Program-made: the position numbers and the translations under genes
Source: Pseudactinotalea terrae
GTDB lineage: Bacteria > Actinomycetota > Actinomycetes > Actinomycetales > Beutenbergiaceae
Assembly (NCBI RefSeq): GCF_009733845.1
Contig: NZ_WNXZ01000001.1
Coordinates: 62,001-126,000, forward strand
Direction of reading: 5' to 3'
Length of the DNA: 64,000 nt
Notes under the pieces: model-generated
Told to the model about the DNA's origin: nothing
The model's database searches: none
What the model saw: only the letters and a program-made list of their open reading frames with translations
Part shown: positions 50,192-58,869 of the stretch, one piece after another
Position numbering within the stretch: the stretch's first letter is position 1
How the letters are laid out: the number at the start of each line of letters is the position of its first letter

Positions 50192-51429
50192 GCTCGATCC
50201 CGCTCGCGCGGATCGAGGACCTCCTCGCCGGGCCGGACGCGGCGCTGGCCCGCCGGTATCCTGGCGCGCCCACCGCGCGGCAGCCGGTCCACTCGGTCTA
50301 CGTCCCGGCCGACAAGGTCGACGGCGGCACGATCCGCGCCTGGGGGAGTGCGGCTCTCGAGTCGCTCGCCGCGGCCGGTGGGCCCGGGCGGCTTCTCGAG
50401 GTGCATGGTCAGCTGCCCGCAGGAGTGCAGCGGGACAGGGTCGCCGACCTGGTCGTGGCCAAGCTCGCGAGCGAGCCGATCGAGGACCTGCGCATCGATC
50501 TGGAGGACGGCTTCGGCGATGTCGGAGACGCAGCGGAGGATGCCGCCGTCGATGCGGCGGTCGCGACGATCGGCGAGCTGATCGAGGACGGCGCGCTGCC
50601 GCCCTTCGTGGGAATCCGGTTCAAGTCCTTCGAGCGCCCCAGCCGTGCGCGCGGGCTCCGCACGCTGGAGCGCTTCCTCACGGGGCTCCATCGCGGTCCA
50701 GGGCTCCCGCCCGGCCTGGTGCTGACGCTCCCCAAGGTGACGTCGGTCGAGCAGGTGCAGGCGATGGTCATCGCGCTCGAGGCGCTCGAGCTGGCGCTCG
50801 GTCTGCGAAGCGGTGCGCTGACCTTCGAGATCCAGGTGGAGACGCCGCAGGCTGTTCTTGGTCCGGACGGCACCTCGCTGCTGCCGCCGATGATCGCCGC
50901 CGGGCAGGGGCGCGTGACGGGGATGCCGTACGGCACCTATGACTACTCGGCCTCGCTCGGGATCGCTGCCGGTGACCAGGCGATGGATCATCCGGCCGCC
51001 GACCACGCGAAGGCGGTCATGCAGGTCGCTGCCGCGGGCACGGCCGTGCGGCTCTCGGACGGCTCCACGAACGTGGTCCCGACCGGCGACGGCGCGGCGA
51101 TCGACGCCGCGTGGGCGTTGCACGGCCGGCTCGTGACACGGTCGCTGCATCGTGGCTTCTTCCAGGGCTGGGACCTCCACCCCGCCCAGCTGCCGAGCCG
51201 CTACGCCGCGACCTACGCGTTCTTCCGCACCGGGCTCGCCGGCATCGTGGAGCGCCTCGACGCCTATCTGGGACGCCGGGCGGGTGCGGTCATGGACGAG
51301 CCCGCGACCGCGCGTGCGATGGCATCGTTCCTCGTGCGCGGGCTCGACTGCGGCGCCGTCGACGAGGCCGAGATCCCGTTCGCCGCGGACGATCTTCGCG
51401 CTCTCCTCGCCCCTCGGCCCAGCGGTTGA
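50188..51429 (+). CDS. DUF6986-type protein, citrate-lyase/HpcH-like aldolase fold
   Basis: A 413-residue protein. The pattern DLRIDLEDGFGD, GIRFKSFE, LVLTLPKVTSVEQVQAM, LTFEIQVETPQAVLG and GRVTGMPYGTYDYSASLGI resembles the HpcH/HpaI/CitE TIM-barrel lyases, with metal-ligand candidates Glu (EIQVETP) and Asp/Glu (IDLEDG). Related proteins recur in actinobacterial allantoin/glyoxylate clusters and have been called aldolase or phosphoenolpyruvate kinase without proof, to my knowledge. A C-C lyase or condensing enzyme acting on glyoxylate or malate-type substrates is the natural guess. Coupled to the malic enzyme by a 4-bp overlap. Confidence 0.75.
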   Translation: MSSIPLARIEDLLAGPDAALARRYPGAPTARQPVHSVYVPADKVDGGTIRAWGSAALESLAAAGGPGRLLEVHGQLPAGVQRDRVADLVVAKLASEPIEDLRIDLEDGFGDVGDAAEDAAVDAAVATIGELIEDGALPPFVGIRFKSFERPSRARGLRTLERFLTGLHRGPGLPPGLVLTLPKVTSVEQVQAMVIALEALELALGLRSGALTFEIQVETPQAVLGPDGTSLLPPMIAAGQGRVTGMPYGTYDYSASLGIAAGDQAMDHPAADHAKAVMQVAAAGTAVRLSDGSTNVVPTGDGAAIDAAWALHGRLVTRSLHRGFFQGWDLHPAQLPSRYAATYAFFRTGLAGIVERLDAYLGRRAGAVMDEPATARAMASFLVRGLDCGAVDEAEIPFAADDLRALLAPRPSG

Positions 51430-51490
51430 CGCCCCTGACGGCAGTCTCCTAGGCTTCCATGACAAGGAACAGAGATATCGCATCTTGGAA
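51426..51490 (+). promoter_or_regulatory. Promoter of the hyi operon with putative IclR-type operator
   Basis: -35 TTGACG (51426-51431, overlapping the stop of the previous gene), 18-bp spacer, -10 TAGGCT (51450-51455). About 18 bp further the sequence AGATAT-CGCATCT-TGGAA (51473-51490) resembles the sites before aceB and iclR, and again lies just downstream of the expected transcript start. The leader then runs about 80 nt to the hyi ribosome site. Confidence 0.5.
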
Positions 51491-51544
51491 TCAGTCCGCT
51501 GGTGCGGCTGACGCGGCGCCGCCGACGTGGGGGAAGAGAACGCC

Positions 51545-52360
51545 ATGCGACTCACGGTGAACGGCTCGATCCTGCTGACGGACCTGCCGTTGCTGGAGCG
51601 GCCGGCAGCGATCAGGGCGGCCGGGTTCGAGGCGATCGAGCTGTGGTGGCCCTACGCCACCTCGACTCCCGACGCCGACGAGGTCGACGCCCTCGTGCAG
51701 GCGCTCGCGGACGCCGGCACCCAGCTGACCGGCCTGAACGTCAACGCCGGCGACATGCCGGGCGGGGACCGCGGCCTGGTGTCCTGGCCCGAGCGGGAAG
51801 CGGACTTCCACGCGAACCTCGACGTCGTCACCAGGATCGGGGAGCGCACGGGCTGCCGCTCGTTCAACGCGCTCTACGGCAACCGGCAGCCCGGCGTCGA
51901 CCCTGTCGAGCAGGACGACCTCGCGGTCCGGAACCTCGCCGCTGCCGCGCAGGCCGTCAGCCGCATCGGTGGCACCGTGCTCGTGGAGCCGATCTCCGGC
52001 GTGGACGCCTACCCGCTGAAGACCGCAGCCGACGCGATCGGCGTCATCGACAGGGTCGCCGCCGAGCACGGCGCCACCAACCTGGGGCTGCTGCTCGACG
52101 TCTACCACCTGTCCGTCAACGGCGACGACGTCGATGCTGCGATCGCCGCCCACCGCGACCGGATCGCCCACGTGCAGATCGCCGACGCGCCCGGGCGAGA
52201 TCAGCCCGGCACCGGGGCGCTGCCGATCGGCACCTGGCTCGGCGCGCTCGAGGCAGGCGGCTACGAGGGCTGGATCGGCCTGGAGTACAAGCCGGCCACA
52301 CCGCAGTCCCAGGCGGACCCGTTCGCCTGGATCCCGCCCGAGCAGCGCGCCTCCTCCTGA
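51545..52360 (+). CDS. hyi: Hydroxypyruvate isomerase
   Basis: A 271-residue TIM-barrel enzyme that interconverts hydroxypyruvate and tartronate semialdehyde. GFEAIELWWPYA, LTGLNVNAGDMPGGDRGL, SFNALYGNR, VLVEPISGVDAYPL, LLLDVYHLSVNGDD, AHVQIADAPGRDQPGTG and GWIGLEYKP carry the conserved acidic and His metal ligands. ATG 51545 has GGGGAAGAG upstream. First gene of hyi-glxR-garK-allB-allE. Confidence 0.92.
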   Translation: MRLTVNGSILLTDLPLLERPAAIRAAGFEAIELWWPYATSTPDADEVDALVQALADAGTQLTGLNVNAGDMPGGDRGLVSWPEREADFHANLDVVTRIGERTGCRSFNALYGNRQPGVDPVEQDDLAVRNLAAAAQAVSRIGGTVLVEPISGVDAYPLKTAADAIGVIDRVAAEHGATNLGLLLDVYHLSVNGDDVDAAIAAHRDRIAHVQIADAPGRDQPGTGALPIGTWLGALEAGGYEGWIGLEYKPATPQSQADPFAWIPPEQRASS

Positions 52361-52392
52361 ACCGCGCCCTCCCCACGAAGGACCAACCAGAC

Positions 52393-53277
52393 ATGACCAC
52401 GATCGCGTTCATCGGCCTCGGCATCATGGGCTCGCCCATGGCGGTGCACCTGCAGAAGGCGGGCTTCGACGTCATCGGCATCAACCGCACACCGGAGAAG
52501 ACCGCCGCGCTGGTCGAGGCGGGCGGCCGGGCAGCCGGGTCGATCGCGGAGGCGGTGCCCGACGCCGACATCGTCGCGCTCATGGTGCCCGACTCGCCCG
52601 ACGTCGTGCAGGTGCTGCGCGAGGACGGCGTGCTCGACCACGCCAGGCCCGGCACGCTCGTCATCGACTTCTCCTCGATCCGCCCGGACATCGCCGCCGA
52701 GCTCGCGGCCGAGGCCGAGGAGAAGGGGCTGCGTATGCTCGACGCGCCCGTCTCCGGCGGTGAGCCCGGCGCGATCAACGCCACGCTCTCGATCATGGTC
52801 GGAGGGGCCGCCGCCGACTTCGAGGCGGCTGCGGACGTGTTCGCAGCCGTCGGCAAGACGATCGTCCACGTCGGTCCCAGCGGCGCGGGTCAGACGGTCA
52901 AGGCCGCCAACCAGCTGATCGTCGCCGTCAACATGGAGGCGCTCGCCGAGGCGATCGTGTTCCTCGAGGCGTACGGCGTGGACCTGCCCGCGGCGGTCGA
53001 GGTCCTCGGCGGGGGCCTGGCCGGGTCCGCCGTGCTCAACCAGAAGGCGGGAAAGATGCTCGACCGCAACTTCGACCCCGGCTTCCGCATCGACCTGCAC
53101 CACAAGGACCTCGGCATCGTCACGGCAGCCGCCCGCGAGGCGGGGGTCGCTGTCCCCGCCGGTGCGTTGGCCGCGCAGCTGATGGGCTCGGCGCGCGCCA
53201 ACGGCGACGGCGGCCTGGACCACAGCGGCCTGTACCGCGGCGTGGCTCGCCTCAGCGGTATCCACCACGAACGCTGA
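52393..53277 (+). CDS. glxR: 2-hydroxy-3-oxopropionate (tartronate semialdehyde) reductase
   Basis: A 294-residue beta-hydroxyacid dehydrogenase that reduces tartronate semialdehyde to D-glycerate. FIGLGIMGSPMAVHLQKAG binds NAD(P), DAPVSGGEPGA is the substrate motif, and the catalytic Lys is in VKAANQLIVAVN. The position between hyi and garK fixes the function within the family. Confidence 0.92.
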   Translation: MTTIAFIGLGIMGSPMAVHLQKAGFDVIGINRTPEKTAALVEAGGRAAGSIAEAVPDADIVALMVPDSPDVVQVLREDGVLDHARPGTLVIDFSSIRPDIAAELAAEAEEKGLRMLDAPVSGGEPGAINATLSIMVGGAAADFEAAADVFAAVGKTIVHVGPSGAGQTVKAANQLIVAVNMEALAEAIVFLEAYGVDLPAAVEVLGGGLAGSAVLNQKAGKMLDRNFDPGFRIDLHHKDLGIVTAAAREAGVAVPAGALAAQLMGSARANGDGGLDHSGLYRGVARLSGIHHER

Positions 53278-53281
53278 GCAG

Positions 53282-54418
53282 GTGCCGCACATCGTCGTGG
53301 CCCCTGACAAGTTCAAGGGCTCGCTCACCGCCGCCGAGGTCGCCGCGCACGTCGCCGCTGGCCTGCGCCGTCACCACCCTGATCTCGACGTCCGCGAGCT
53401 GCCGCTGGCAGACGGCGGCGAGGGCACGGTGGCCGCCGCCGTCACCGCGGGCGGGCGGGGGCGCGAGGTCCGGGTCACGGGGCCGCTGGGCTCGCCGGTG
53501 GATGTCCGGTACGCCCTGCTCGACGGACCGGGCGGCCCGACGGCGGTGCTCGAGATGGCGCTCGCCTCCGGCCTGGCACTCACCGATGCCGACGACCACG
53601 CGGCCCGCCTGGCCACCTCCTACGGCACGGGTGAGCTCGTGGCCGACGCCCTCGCGGCGGGCGCTCGCCGGATCGTCCTCGGGGTGGGCGGCAGCGCCTC
53701 CACCGACGGTGGCGCCGGGCTGCTCGCCGCGCTCGGTGCCCGGCTGCTCGACGACGCCGGAGCGCCCCTGGGCGGCGGCGGTGACGCGCTGCGTCGGCTC
53801 GCTCGGGCGGACCTCTCGGGCCTGGACCCCAGGCTCGGCGACGTCGAGATCGTGCTGGCTGCCGACGTCGAGAACCCGCTTCTCGGGCCCGACGGGGCTG
53901 CTGCGGTGTACGGACCCCAGAAGGGTGCGGACCTCCAGGCGGTCGCCGACCTCGAGACCGGTCTCGCCCGATGGGTCGATGCGCTCGCCACGGCCGGCCT
54001 CGCTCACGCCCAGGAGACGGCGCAGCAGCCCGGGGCCGGGGCCGCCGGCGGAGTCGGCTACGCCATGCTCCTGCTCGGTGCGCAACGCCGCCGGGGGATC
54101 GACGTGGTGCTCGAGCTGACGCGGTTCGGTGACGCACTCGCGGGCGCGGCGCTCGTGGTGACCGATGAGGGATCGCTCGACGAGCAGAGCCTGTTCGGCA
54201 AGACCCCGGTCGGCGTGGCAGCAGCGGCGAATGCGGTCGGCGTGCCCACGGTCGCGGTCGCGGGGCGCAGCACCCTCGATCGTGAGATGCTCGCGAGGCA
54301 CGGGATATCGGACCGCTACGTGCTGACCGAGATCGAGCCCGATGTCCGCGTCTGCATCGCCGAAGCCGGCCGGCTGCTGGAAGATGTGGGAGCACGGATC
54401 GCCGCCGACCACCTGTAG
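53282..54418 (+). CDS. garK: Glycerate kinase (GarK/GlxK family)
   Basis: A 378-residue kinase that phosphorylates glycerate to a phosphoglycerate. [54 protein letters not shown] and [22 protein letters not shown] are family signatures. In GarK-type enzymes the product is 2-phosphoglycerate. GTG 53282 lies 4 bp after glxR. Confidence 0.93.
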   Translation: MPHIVVAPDKFKGSLTAAEVAAHVAAGLRRHHPDLDVRELPLADGGEGTVAAAVTAGGRGREVRVTGPLGSPVDVRYALLDGPGGPTAVLEMALASGLALTDADDHAARLATSYGTGELVADALAAGARRIVLGVGGSASTDGGAGLLAALGARLLDDAGAPLGGGGDALRRLARADLSGLDPRLGDVEIVLAADVENPLLGPDGAAAVYGPQKGADLQAVADLETGLARWVDALATAGLAHAQETAQQPGAGAAGGVGYAMLLLGAQRRRGIDVVLELTRFGDALAGAALVVTDEGSLDEQSLFGKTPVGVAAAANAVGVPTVAVAGRSTLDREMLARHGISDRYVLTEIEPDVRVCIAEAGRLLEDVGARIAADHL

Positions 54419-54425
54419 GAGCACC

Positions 54426-55766
54426 ATGACCCAGCCCCTGGACCTCGTGGTCCGTGGCGAGCGAGTGCTCACCAGCGCGGGCTTCGGGCCGCGAGAGATC
54501 GGGGTGCGCGACGGCAAGATCGCCTCGTTGGCGCCCCTCGGTGCGGGGTTGGCGGGAGAGCGGTCGATCGACCTGGCACCGGACGAGGTGCTGCTGCCCG
54601 GCCTCGTGGACTCCCACGTGCACGTGAACGAGCCGGGCCGCACCGAGTGGGAGGGCTTCGACTCGGCCACCCGTGCTGCTGCCCGTGGCGGTGTCACCAC
54701 GATCATCGACATGCCGCTCAACTCGATCCCGCCGACCACCTCGGTGGCCGCGCTGCGGGAGAAGGTGGCGGCGACCGAGGGCAAGCGGCACGTGGACGTC
54801 GGCTTCTGGGGCGGCGCGGTGCCCGGCAACCTCGGAGAGCTACGCACCCTCCACGATGCCGGCGTGATGGGCTTCAAGTCGTTCCTGCTGCACTCGGGCG
54901 TCGAGGAGTTCGGCCATCTCGAGGTCGAGGATCTCGAGGAAGACCTGCGCGAGCTCGTGGGGTACGACGCGTTGATGGTGGTGCACGCCGAGGACTCGCG
55001 TGCGATCGACCACGCGCCCCACCCGGCAGGCGACCGCTACGAGACCTTCCTGCGCTCGCGCCCGCGCGGTGCCGAGAACGTGGCGATCGCCGCCGTGATC
55101 GAGCGCGCCCGCTGGACCGGTGCGCGCGTGCACGTGCTGCACCTGTCCTCCTCGGACGCGCTGCCGATGATCGCCTCCGCCAAGCGCGACGGCGTGCGCA
55201 TCACCGTCGAGACCTGCCCGCACTACCTGACCCTGACGGCCGAGGAGGTGCCTGACGGCGCCACGGCCTTCAAGTGCTGCCCGCCGATCCGCGAGGCCGG
55301 CAACCGTGAGCTGCTGTGGCAAGGGCTGATCGAGGGCACGATCGACTGCGTGGTCAGCGACCACTCGCCCTCGACCGCCGAGCTGAAGAACCTCGAGACC
55401 GGTGACTTCGGGACCGCCTGGGGCGGGGTGGCGTCGTTGCAGCTGGGGCTCTCGATCGTGTGGACCGAGGCACGCACCCGGGGCATCGGGCTCGCGCAGG
55501 TGGTGGAGTGGATGTCGAGCCGACCAGCCGCGCTGGTGGGGTTGCGGAACAAGGGCGCGATCGCCGTCGGGCACGACGCCGACCTGGTCGTGTTCGCACC
55601 CGACGACGCGTTCGTGGTCAGGCCGGAGGCGCTCGCGCATCGCAACCCGGTCACGCCCTATGCCGGTGCCACGCTCTCGGGCGTGGTGCGGCGCACGCTG
55701 CTGGCGGGGGCCGACATCGACGAGGGCGTGCCCGCAGGCCGGCTGATCTGGAGAGGCGAGTCATGA
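54426..55766 (+). CDS. allB: Allantoinase
   Basis: A 446-residue amidohydrolase that opens allantoin to allantoate. [22 protein letters not shown] holds the HxH metal pair, [17 protein letters not shown] the carboxylated Lys, VVHAED and HVLHLSS further ligands, VVSDHSPS the Asp. The [10 protein letters not shown] segment separates it from hydantoinases. ATG 54426 has TAGGAG upstream. Confidence 0.94.
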   Translation: MTQPLDLVVRGERVLTSAGFGPREIGVRDGKIASLAPLGAGLAGERSIDLAPDEVLLPGLVDSHVHVNEPGRTEWEGFDSATRAAARGGVTTIIDMPLNSIPPTTSVAALREKVAATEGKRHVDVGFWGGAVPGNLGELRTLHDAGVMGFKSFLLHSGVEEFGHLEVEDLEEDLRELVGYDALMVVHAEDSRAIDHAPHPAGDRYETFLRSRPRGAENVAIAAVIERARWTGARVHVLHLSSSDALPMIASAKRDGVRITVETCPHYLTLTAEEVPDGATAFKCCPPIREAGNRELLWQGLIEGTIDCVVSDHSPSTAELKNLETGDFGTAWGGVASLQLGLSIVWTEARTRGIGLAQVVEWMSSRPAALVGLRNKGAIAVGHDADLVVFAPDDAFVVRPEALAHRNPVTPYAGATLSGVVRRTLLAGADIDEGVPAGRLIWRGES

Positions 55767-56596
55767 GCTACTACACCCCGCGCGGCGGGCTGCCGGCGCA
55801 GACCGAGCTGACCACCGACCGCGCGATCTTCACCGAGGCGTACGCGGTGCTGCCGCGACGCACGATGAGCGACATCACGACGAGCCTGCTGCCCCACTGG
55901 GACGCGACCCGGCTGTGGGTGCTCGCCCGCCCGCTCACCGGCTTCGCCGAGACGTTCTCGCAGTACGTCGTCGAGGTCTCACCGGGTGGCGGGAGCAACC
56001 GCCCCGAGGCGGACCGCCGCGCCGAGGGCGTGCTGTTCGTGGTCGACGGCGAGATCGGGCTCGAGCTGTTCGGCACCCGCCATGCGCTGGTCGCCGGGAG
56101 CTACGTCTACCTCGCCCCGGGCGCGTCGTGGACGATCCGCAACACCTCGGCTGCCACCGCCACGTTCCACTGGGTCCGCAAGGGCTACCAGGTGGTGGAC
56201 GGGATCGAGGCGCCGAGCTCGTTCGTCACGCACGAGCGCGAGGTCGACGCCGTGGAGATGCCCGACACCGACGGTGCCTGGGCCACCCAGCGGTTCGTGG
56301 ACCCGGCCGACGTCCGCCACGACATGCACGTGAACATCGTGACGTTCCAGCCCGGGGGAGCGATCCCGTTCCCCGAGACCCACGTGATGGAGCACGGTCT
56401 GTATGTGCTCGAGGGCAAGGCGATGTACCTGCTCAACACGGACTGGATCGAGGTGCAGGAGGGTGACTTCATGTGGCTGCGGGCGTTCTGCCCGCAGGCC
56501 TGCTACGCGGGTGGCCCGGGCCTGTTCCGCTACCTGCTCTACAAGGACGTGAACCGCCACGCGCCCCTCTGGCCAGTGATGCCCACGCGTCCGTGA
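55763..56596 (+). CDS. allE: (S)-ureidoglycine aminohydrolase
   Basis: A 277-residue double-cupin Mn enzyme that releases ammonia from ureidoglycine to give ureidoglycolate. [29 protein letters not shown] (first cupin) and [31 protein letters not shown] (second cupin, with His and Glu ligands) match the family. Its substrate needs allantoate amidohydrolase, absent here. ATGA overlap with allB. Its stop codon begins the perfect 20-bp palindrome of the next promoter. Confidence 0.93.
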   Translation: MSYYTPRGGLPAQTELTTDRAIFTEAYAVLPRRTMSDITTSLLPHWDATRLWVLARPLTGFAETFSQYVVEVSPGGGSNRPEADRRAEGVLFVVDGEIGLELFGTRHALVAGSYVYLAPGASWTIRNTSAATATFHWVRKGYQVVDGIEAPSSFVTHEREVDAVEMPDTDGAWATQRFVDPADVRHDMHVNIVTFQPGGAIPFPETHVMEHGLYVLEGKAMYLLNTDWIEVQEGDFMWLRAFCPQACYAGGPGLFRYLLYKDVNRHAPLWPVMPTRP

Positions 56597-56668
56597 CGCC
56601 GTCGACGGCGTCAGAGTGACGTCGCGATGGTGTTGACGTGACGCCACAATGGTGTCAAGATGGCGTCA
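56594..56668 (+). promoter_or_regulatory. Operator array and leaderless promoter of the RHH-DUF4097 operon
   Basis: Three 19-20 bp sites with half-sites TGACG(C/T)C and GG(C/T)GT(C/T)A: 56594-56613 (perfect palindrome TGACGCCGTCGACGGCGTCA), 56617-56636 and 56639-56657, starting 23 and 22 bp apart, plus a partial site ending on the ATG (56653-56668). -35 TTGACG (56633-56638), 17-bp spacer, -10 CAAGAT (56656-56661), 6 nt, ATG 56668. Sites two and three cover the -35 and spacer, so a bound protein should repress. Confidence 0.65.
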
Positions 56669-57201
56669 TGGATCTCACACCGTATGTCACGAGCCTCAAC
56701 TCAGCTCTTGTCAACAGCGCTCAGACCTCGAGCCACGAGGTCCGCGAGGCGGCTGAACGGCTCGCCCAGGGAATGGAGCCGGCGATCAGGCTCACCTTCA
56801 TGGAGATGGCCTCCGACGTCGCGGCCGAGGTGACCGCCAGGCTCGATGGCGATGTCATCGACGTCCGGCTTCGCGGCGGCAACCCGGAGATCGTGGTCGA
56901 CCGGGCCGTCTCCCACGAGGAGCCCACGGTTCCTTTCGGCACCCCGCCGGAGCCGCCAGCCCCGCCGGCGCCGCCGCAGCCCCCGATCGATGACGACGGC
57001 GGCTTGTCCCGCGTCTCGCTCCGGCTGCCGGACTACCTGAAGTCCCAGGTCGACGAGGCCGCTGCGAAGGAAGGCGTCTCGGTCAACACCTGGCTCGTCC
57101 GCGCCGTCCAGCAGGCGCTCACACCCCAGTCAGGGATCGACATCACCACTCCCGGCGGTCGCGTGCGCATCGGGCGCTCGATGACCGGCTGGGTCCGCTG
57201 A
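56668..57201 (+). CDS. Ribbon-helix-helix regulator with long N-terminal domain
   Basis: A 177-residue protein. Residues about 1-90 are a helical and beta domain of its own (LTPYVTSLNSALVNSAQ, VRLRGGNPEIVVD), followed by a Pro-rich linker (about 92-110) and an RHH/HicB-Arc-type domain at about 112-152 (SRVSLRLPDYLKSQVDEAAA, VSVNTWLVRAVQQAL). The C-terminal tail is basic. No HicA-like toxin is nearby. The start ATG 56668 lies 6 nt after the -10; an ATG at 56638 would sit within the -35. Probably represses its own operon through the upstream array. Confidence 0.78.
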   Translation: MDLTPYVTSLNSALVNSAQTSSHEVREAAERLAQGMEPAIRLTFMEMASDVAAEVTARLDGDVIDVRLRGGNPEIVVDRAVSHEEPTVPFGTPPEPPAPPAPPQPPIDDDGGLSRVSLRLPDYLKSQVDEAAAKEGVSVNTWLVRAVQQALTPQSGIDITTPGGRVRIGRSMTGWVR

Positions 57202-57222
57202 ACTCACACCTTGGAGCACGTC

Positions 57223-57369
57223 ATGTACAGCACCGCACACGAAGCGATCATGGCTCAGCACATGAGCTCCCCGCTCGACGAGCAGATCGCCCGCACGTCC
57301 AAGCCTCGCCGTCGGAACTCTCTCAGCACGACCTTCCGCCCGGCCAACAACCGTGGAGGGCAGCTGTGA
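57223..57369 (+). CDS. 48-residue protein between RHH regulator and DUF4097 gene
   Basis: MYSTAHEAIMAQHMSSPLDEQ, then a basic part (ARTSKPRRRNSLSTTFRP) ending in GGQL. GGAG stands 7 bp before the ATG, and the stop TGA overlaps the GTG of the DUF4097 gene (GTGA), the coupling seen in neighbouring operons. Both facts support translation. The basic tail could contact nucleic acid or membrane lipids (inference). No family known to me. Confidence 0.6.
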   Translation: MYSTAHEAIMAQHMSSPLDEQIARTSKPRRRNSLSTTFRPANNRGGQL

Positions 57370-58196
57370 GGTACGAGTACGAGAGCACCGGCCCGGTGAC
57401 GCTCACCGCCAAGATGCGGGCCAGTGACCTCGTCGTGATCGCGAGCGAGTCGGCACCGCTGGTGACGGTCGACGTCGAGCCCCGCCGCGGCGGCGACGAC
57501 CTCGCCGCCGCCACGCGGGTGGAGATGTCCGGCGGGCGGCTCGACGTCTCGGTCCCCAAGTCGATCGGCGGCCTCTTCGGGAGCCGCGGCTCGGTGCACG
57601 TCACGGTGACGCTGCCTCCGGGAAGCTCGATGGACGCCGAGACCGGCTCCGGTGACATCCGCACCGAGGGCTCGCTCTCGCGGGCCGAGATCAAGAGCGG
57701 TTCCGGTGACGTCAGCCTCGAGAGCGTCGAGGACGTCCGCCTGACCGTGGGATCAGGTGACGTCACCATCGGCGGCACCGGCGCTGCGGTCGTGACCGCA
57801 GGCTCCGGCGACGTCCGGCTCGGTCGGTCCACCGGCCGAGCCGAGCTGCGGACGGGCTCGGGTGACATCGTCGTGCAGGATGTCGCCGACATCTCGCTCG
57901 CCACCGGTTCCGGTGATGTCATGGTGACGTCCGCCGGCGGCCACGTCCAGATGGCCAGCGGCTCGGGCGACCTGGTGATCCGCACCATCACTCACGGCGA
58001 GGTCAGCGCCAAGGCCGCCTCGGGCGATGTGACCGTCGGCGTGGCCGCGGGCACGGCAGCCTTGCTGGACTGCAGCTCGATCAGCGGAAGCGTCCACTCC
58101 GACCTCCGGGCCGGCGACGAGCCCAGCGAGGGTGAGCGCGGCGTCGTGCTGCGGATGCGTACCGTCAGCGGCGACATCATGGTCCAGCGCGCCTGA
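57366..58196 (+). CDS. DUF4097 beta-strand repeat protein
   Basis: A 276-residue all-beta protein. From about residue 85 to 220 short strands repeat with the pattern GSGDVxxxxxxG (for example ETGSGDIRTEG, KSGSGDVSLES, TVGSGDVTIGG, TAGSGDVRLG, TGSGDIVVQD, ATGSGDVMVTS), as in a right-handed beta-helix/adhesin-like DUF4097 (YvlB-type) domain. No signal peptide or membrane helix, so it should be cytoplasmic. Function of the family is not settled; some are linked to envelope stress. GTG start is coupled to the 48-residue ORF. Confidence 0.82.
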   Translation: MRYEYESTGPVTLTAKMRASDLVVIASESAPLVTVDVEPRRGGDDLAAATRVEMSGGRLDVSVPKSIGGLFGSRGSVHVTVTLPPGSSMDAETGSGDIRTEGSLSRAEIKSGSGDVSLESVEDVRLTVGSGDVTIGGTGAAVVTAGSGDVRLGRSTGRAELRTGSGDIVVQDVADISLATGSGDVMVTSAGGHVQMASGSGDLVIRTITHGEVSAKAASGDVTVGVAAGTAALLDCSSISGSVHSDLRAGDEPSEGERGVVLRMRTVSGDIMVQRA

Positions 58197-58199
58197 CCC

Positions 58200-58793
58200 T
58201 CAGCGCAGGCCGAGCCAGCTCTCGACGGCGGTGCGCAGGCCCGGCATGTCGGAACGGAGCGAGTGGTTGCCTCGCAGGGTCACGATCTCCCGGTCGGCCG
58301 CTGCGGGCGGCATGCCGAACGGGTCCGACTCGCCCTGCACGATCAGCACGGGAAGCGTGACGCCGTCCAGCTCAGGGAGTCGGGACTTGCTCGGGTCGCC
58401 GGCCTTGCCAGGCGGATGGAGCGGGAAGGCGAGGCACAGCACGCCGGCGGCTCCGCCGTCGTGAGCGGTGCGGCACGCGACCCGGGCGCCGGAGGAGCGG
58501 CCGCCGACCACGAGGGGCCCGGGTCCGATCACATCAGTCTCGCGCAACGCGGCGAGCACCGTGAGCCACGCGACATCCAGCTGCGCGGCTGGTGCTGGCG
58601 CGCGCCGCCCCGCGACCCGGTACGGCTGCTCGACGAAGACGACCGTCCACCCAAGGCTCTCGGCCACGGCGCCCGCCGCCCGCAGGTCGGGGGCCTTCGT
58701 GCCACCGCCGGCGCCATGCCCCAGCACGAGGGTGCCGATGCTGCCGAGCACGATCTCGGCGCGAGCGGGTCCGTGCGGGGTCTCGATCTCCAC
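58200..58793 (-). CDS. Alpha/beta hydrolase, Tex30/KANL3-like
   Basis: A 197-residue hydrolase-fold protein. VLGHGAGGGTKAPDL gives the oxyanion loop, VVGGRSSGARVACRTA the nucleophile elbow (Ser in GRSSG), VLIVQGESDPFG the acid Asp and LRGNHSLRSD the His. The set matches the small dienelactone-hydrolase-like alpha/beta-hydrolase group. Substrate unknown. Convergent with the DUF4097 gene with 3 bp between stops. Confidence 0.82.
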   Translation of the reverse strand: MEIETPHGPARAEIVLGSIGTLVLGHGAGGGTKAPDLRAAGAVAESLGWTVVFVEQPYRVAGRRAPAPAAQLDVAWLTVLAALRETDVIGPGPLVVGGRSSGARVACRTAHDGGAAGVLCLAFPLHPPGKAGDPSKSRLPELDGVTLPVLIVQGESDPFGMPPAAADREIVTLRGNHSLRSDMPGLRTAVESWLGLR

Positions 58794-58816
58794 TCGCCCA
58801 GGTTAGGGGCACGAGA

Positions 58817-58848
58817 ACGGCCGGCCACCTCCGCTGGTGGCCGGCCGT
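58817..58848 (-). terminator. Intrinsic-type hairpin between 58870 gene and alpha/beta hydrolase gene
   Basis: A perfect 13-bp stem (ACGGCCGGCCACC with GGTGGCCGGCCGT) around a 6-nt loop, 21 bp after the stop of the minus-strand gene at 58870 and before the ATG at 58793. There is no U-run, as is usual in high-GC actinobacteria. Confidence 0.7.
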
Positions 58849-58869
58849 GCGATCTCGACGAGATGGGGA

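Noticed and set aside
56668-57369. HicAB-type toxin-antitoxin system
   Set aside because: The RHH domain is HicB/Arc-like, but the next small ORF has no HicA double-stranded-RNA-binding fold and its order and size do not fit a HicA toxin.
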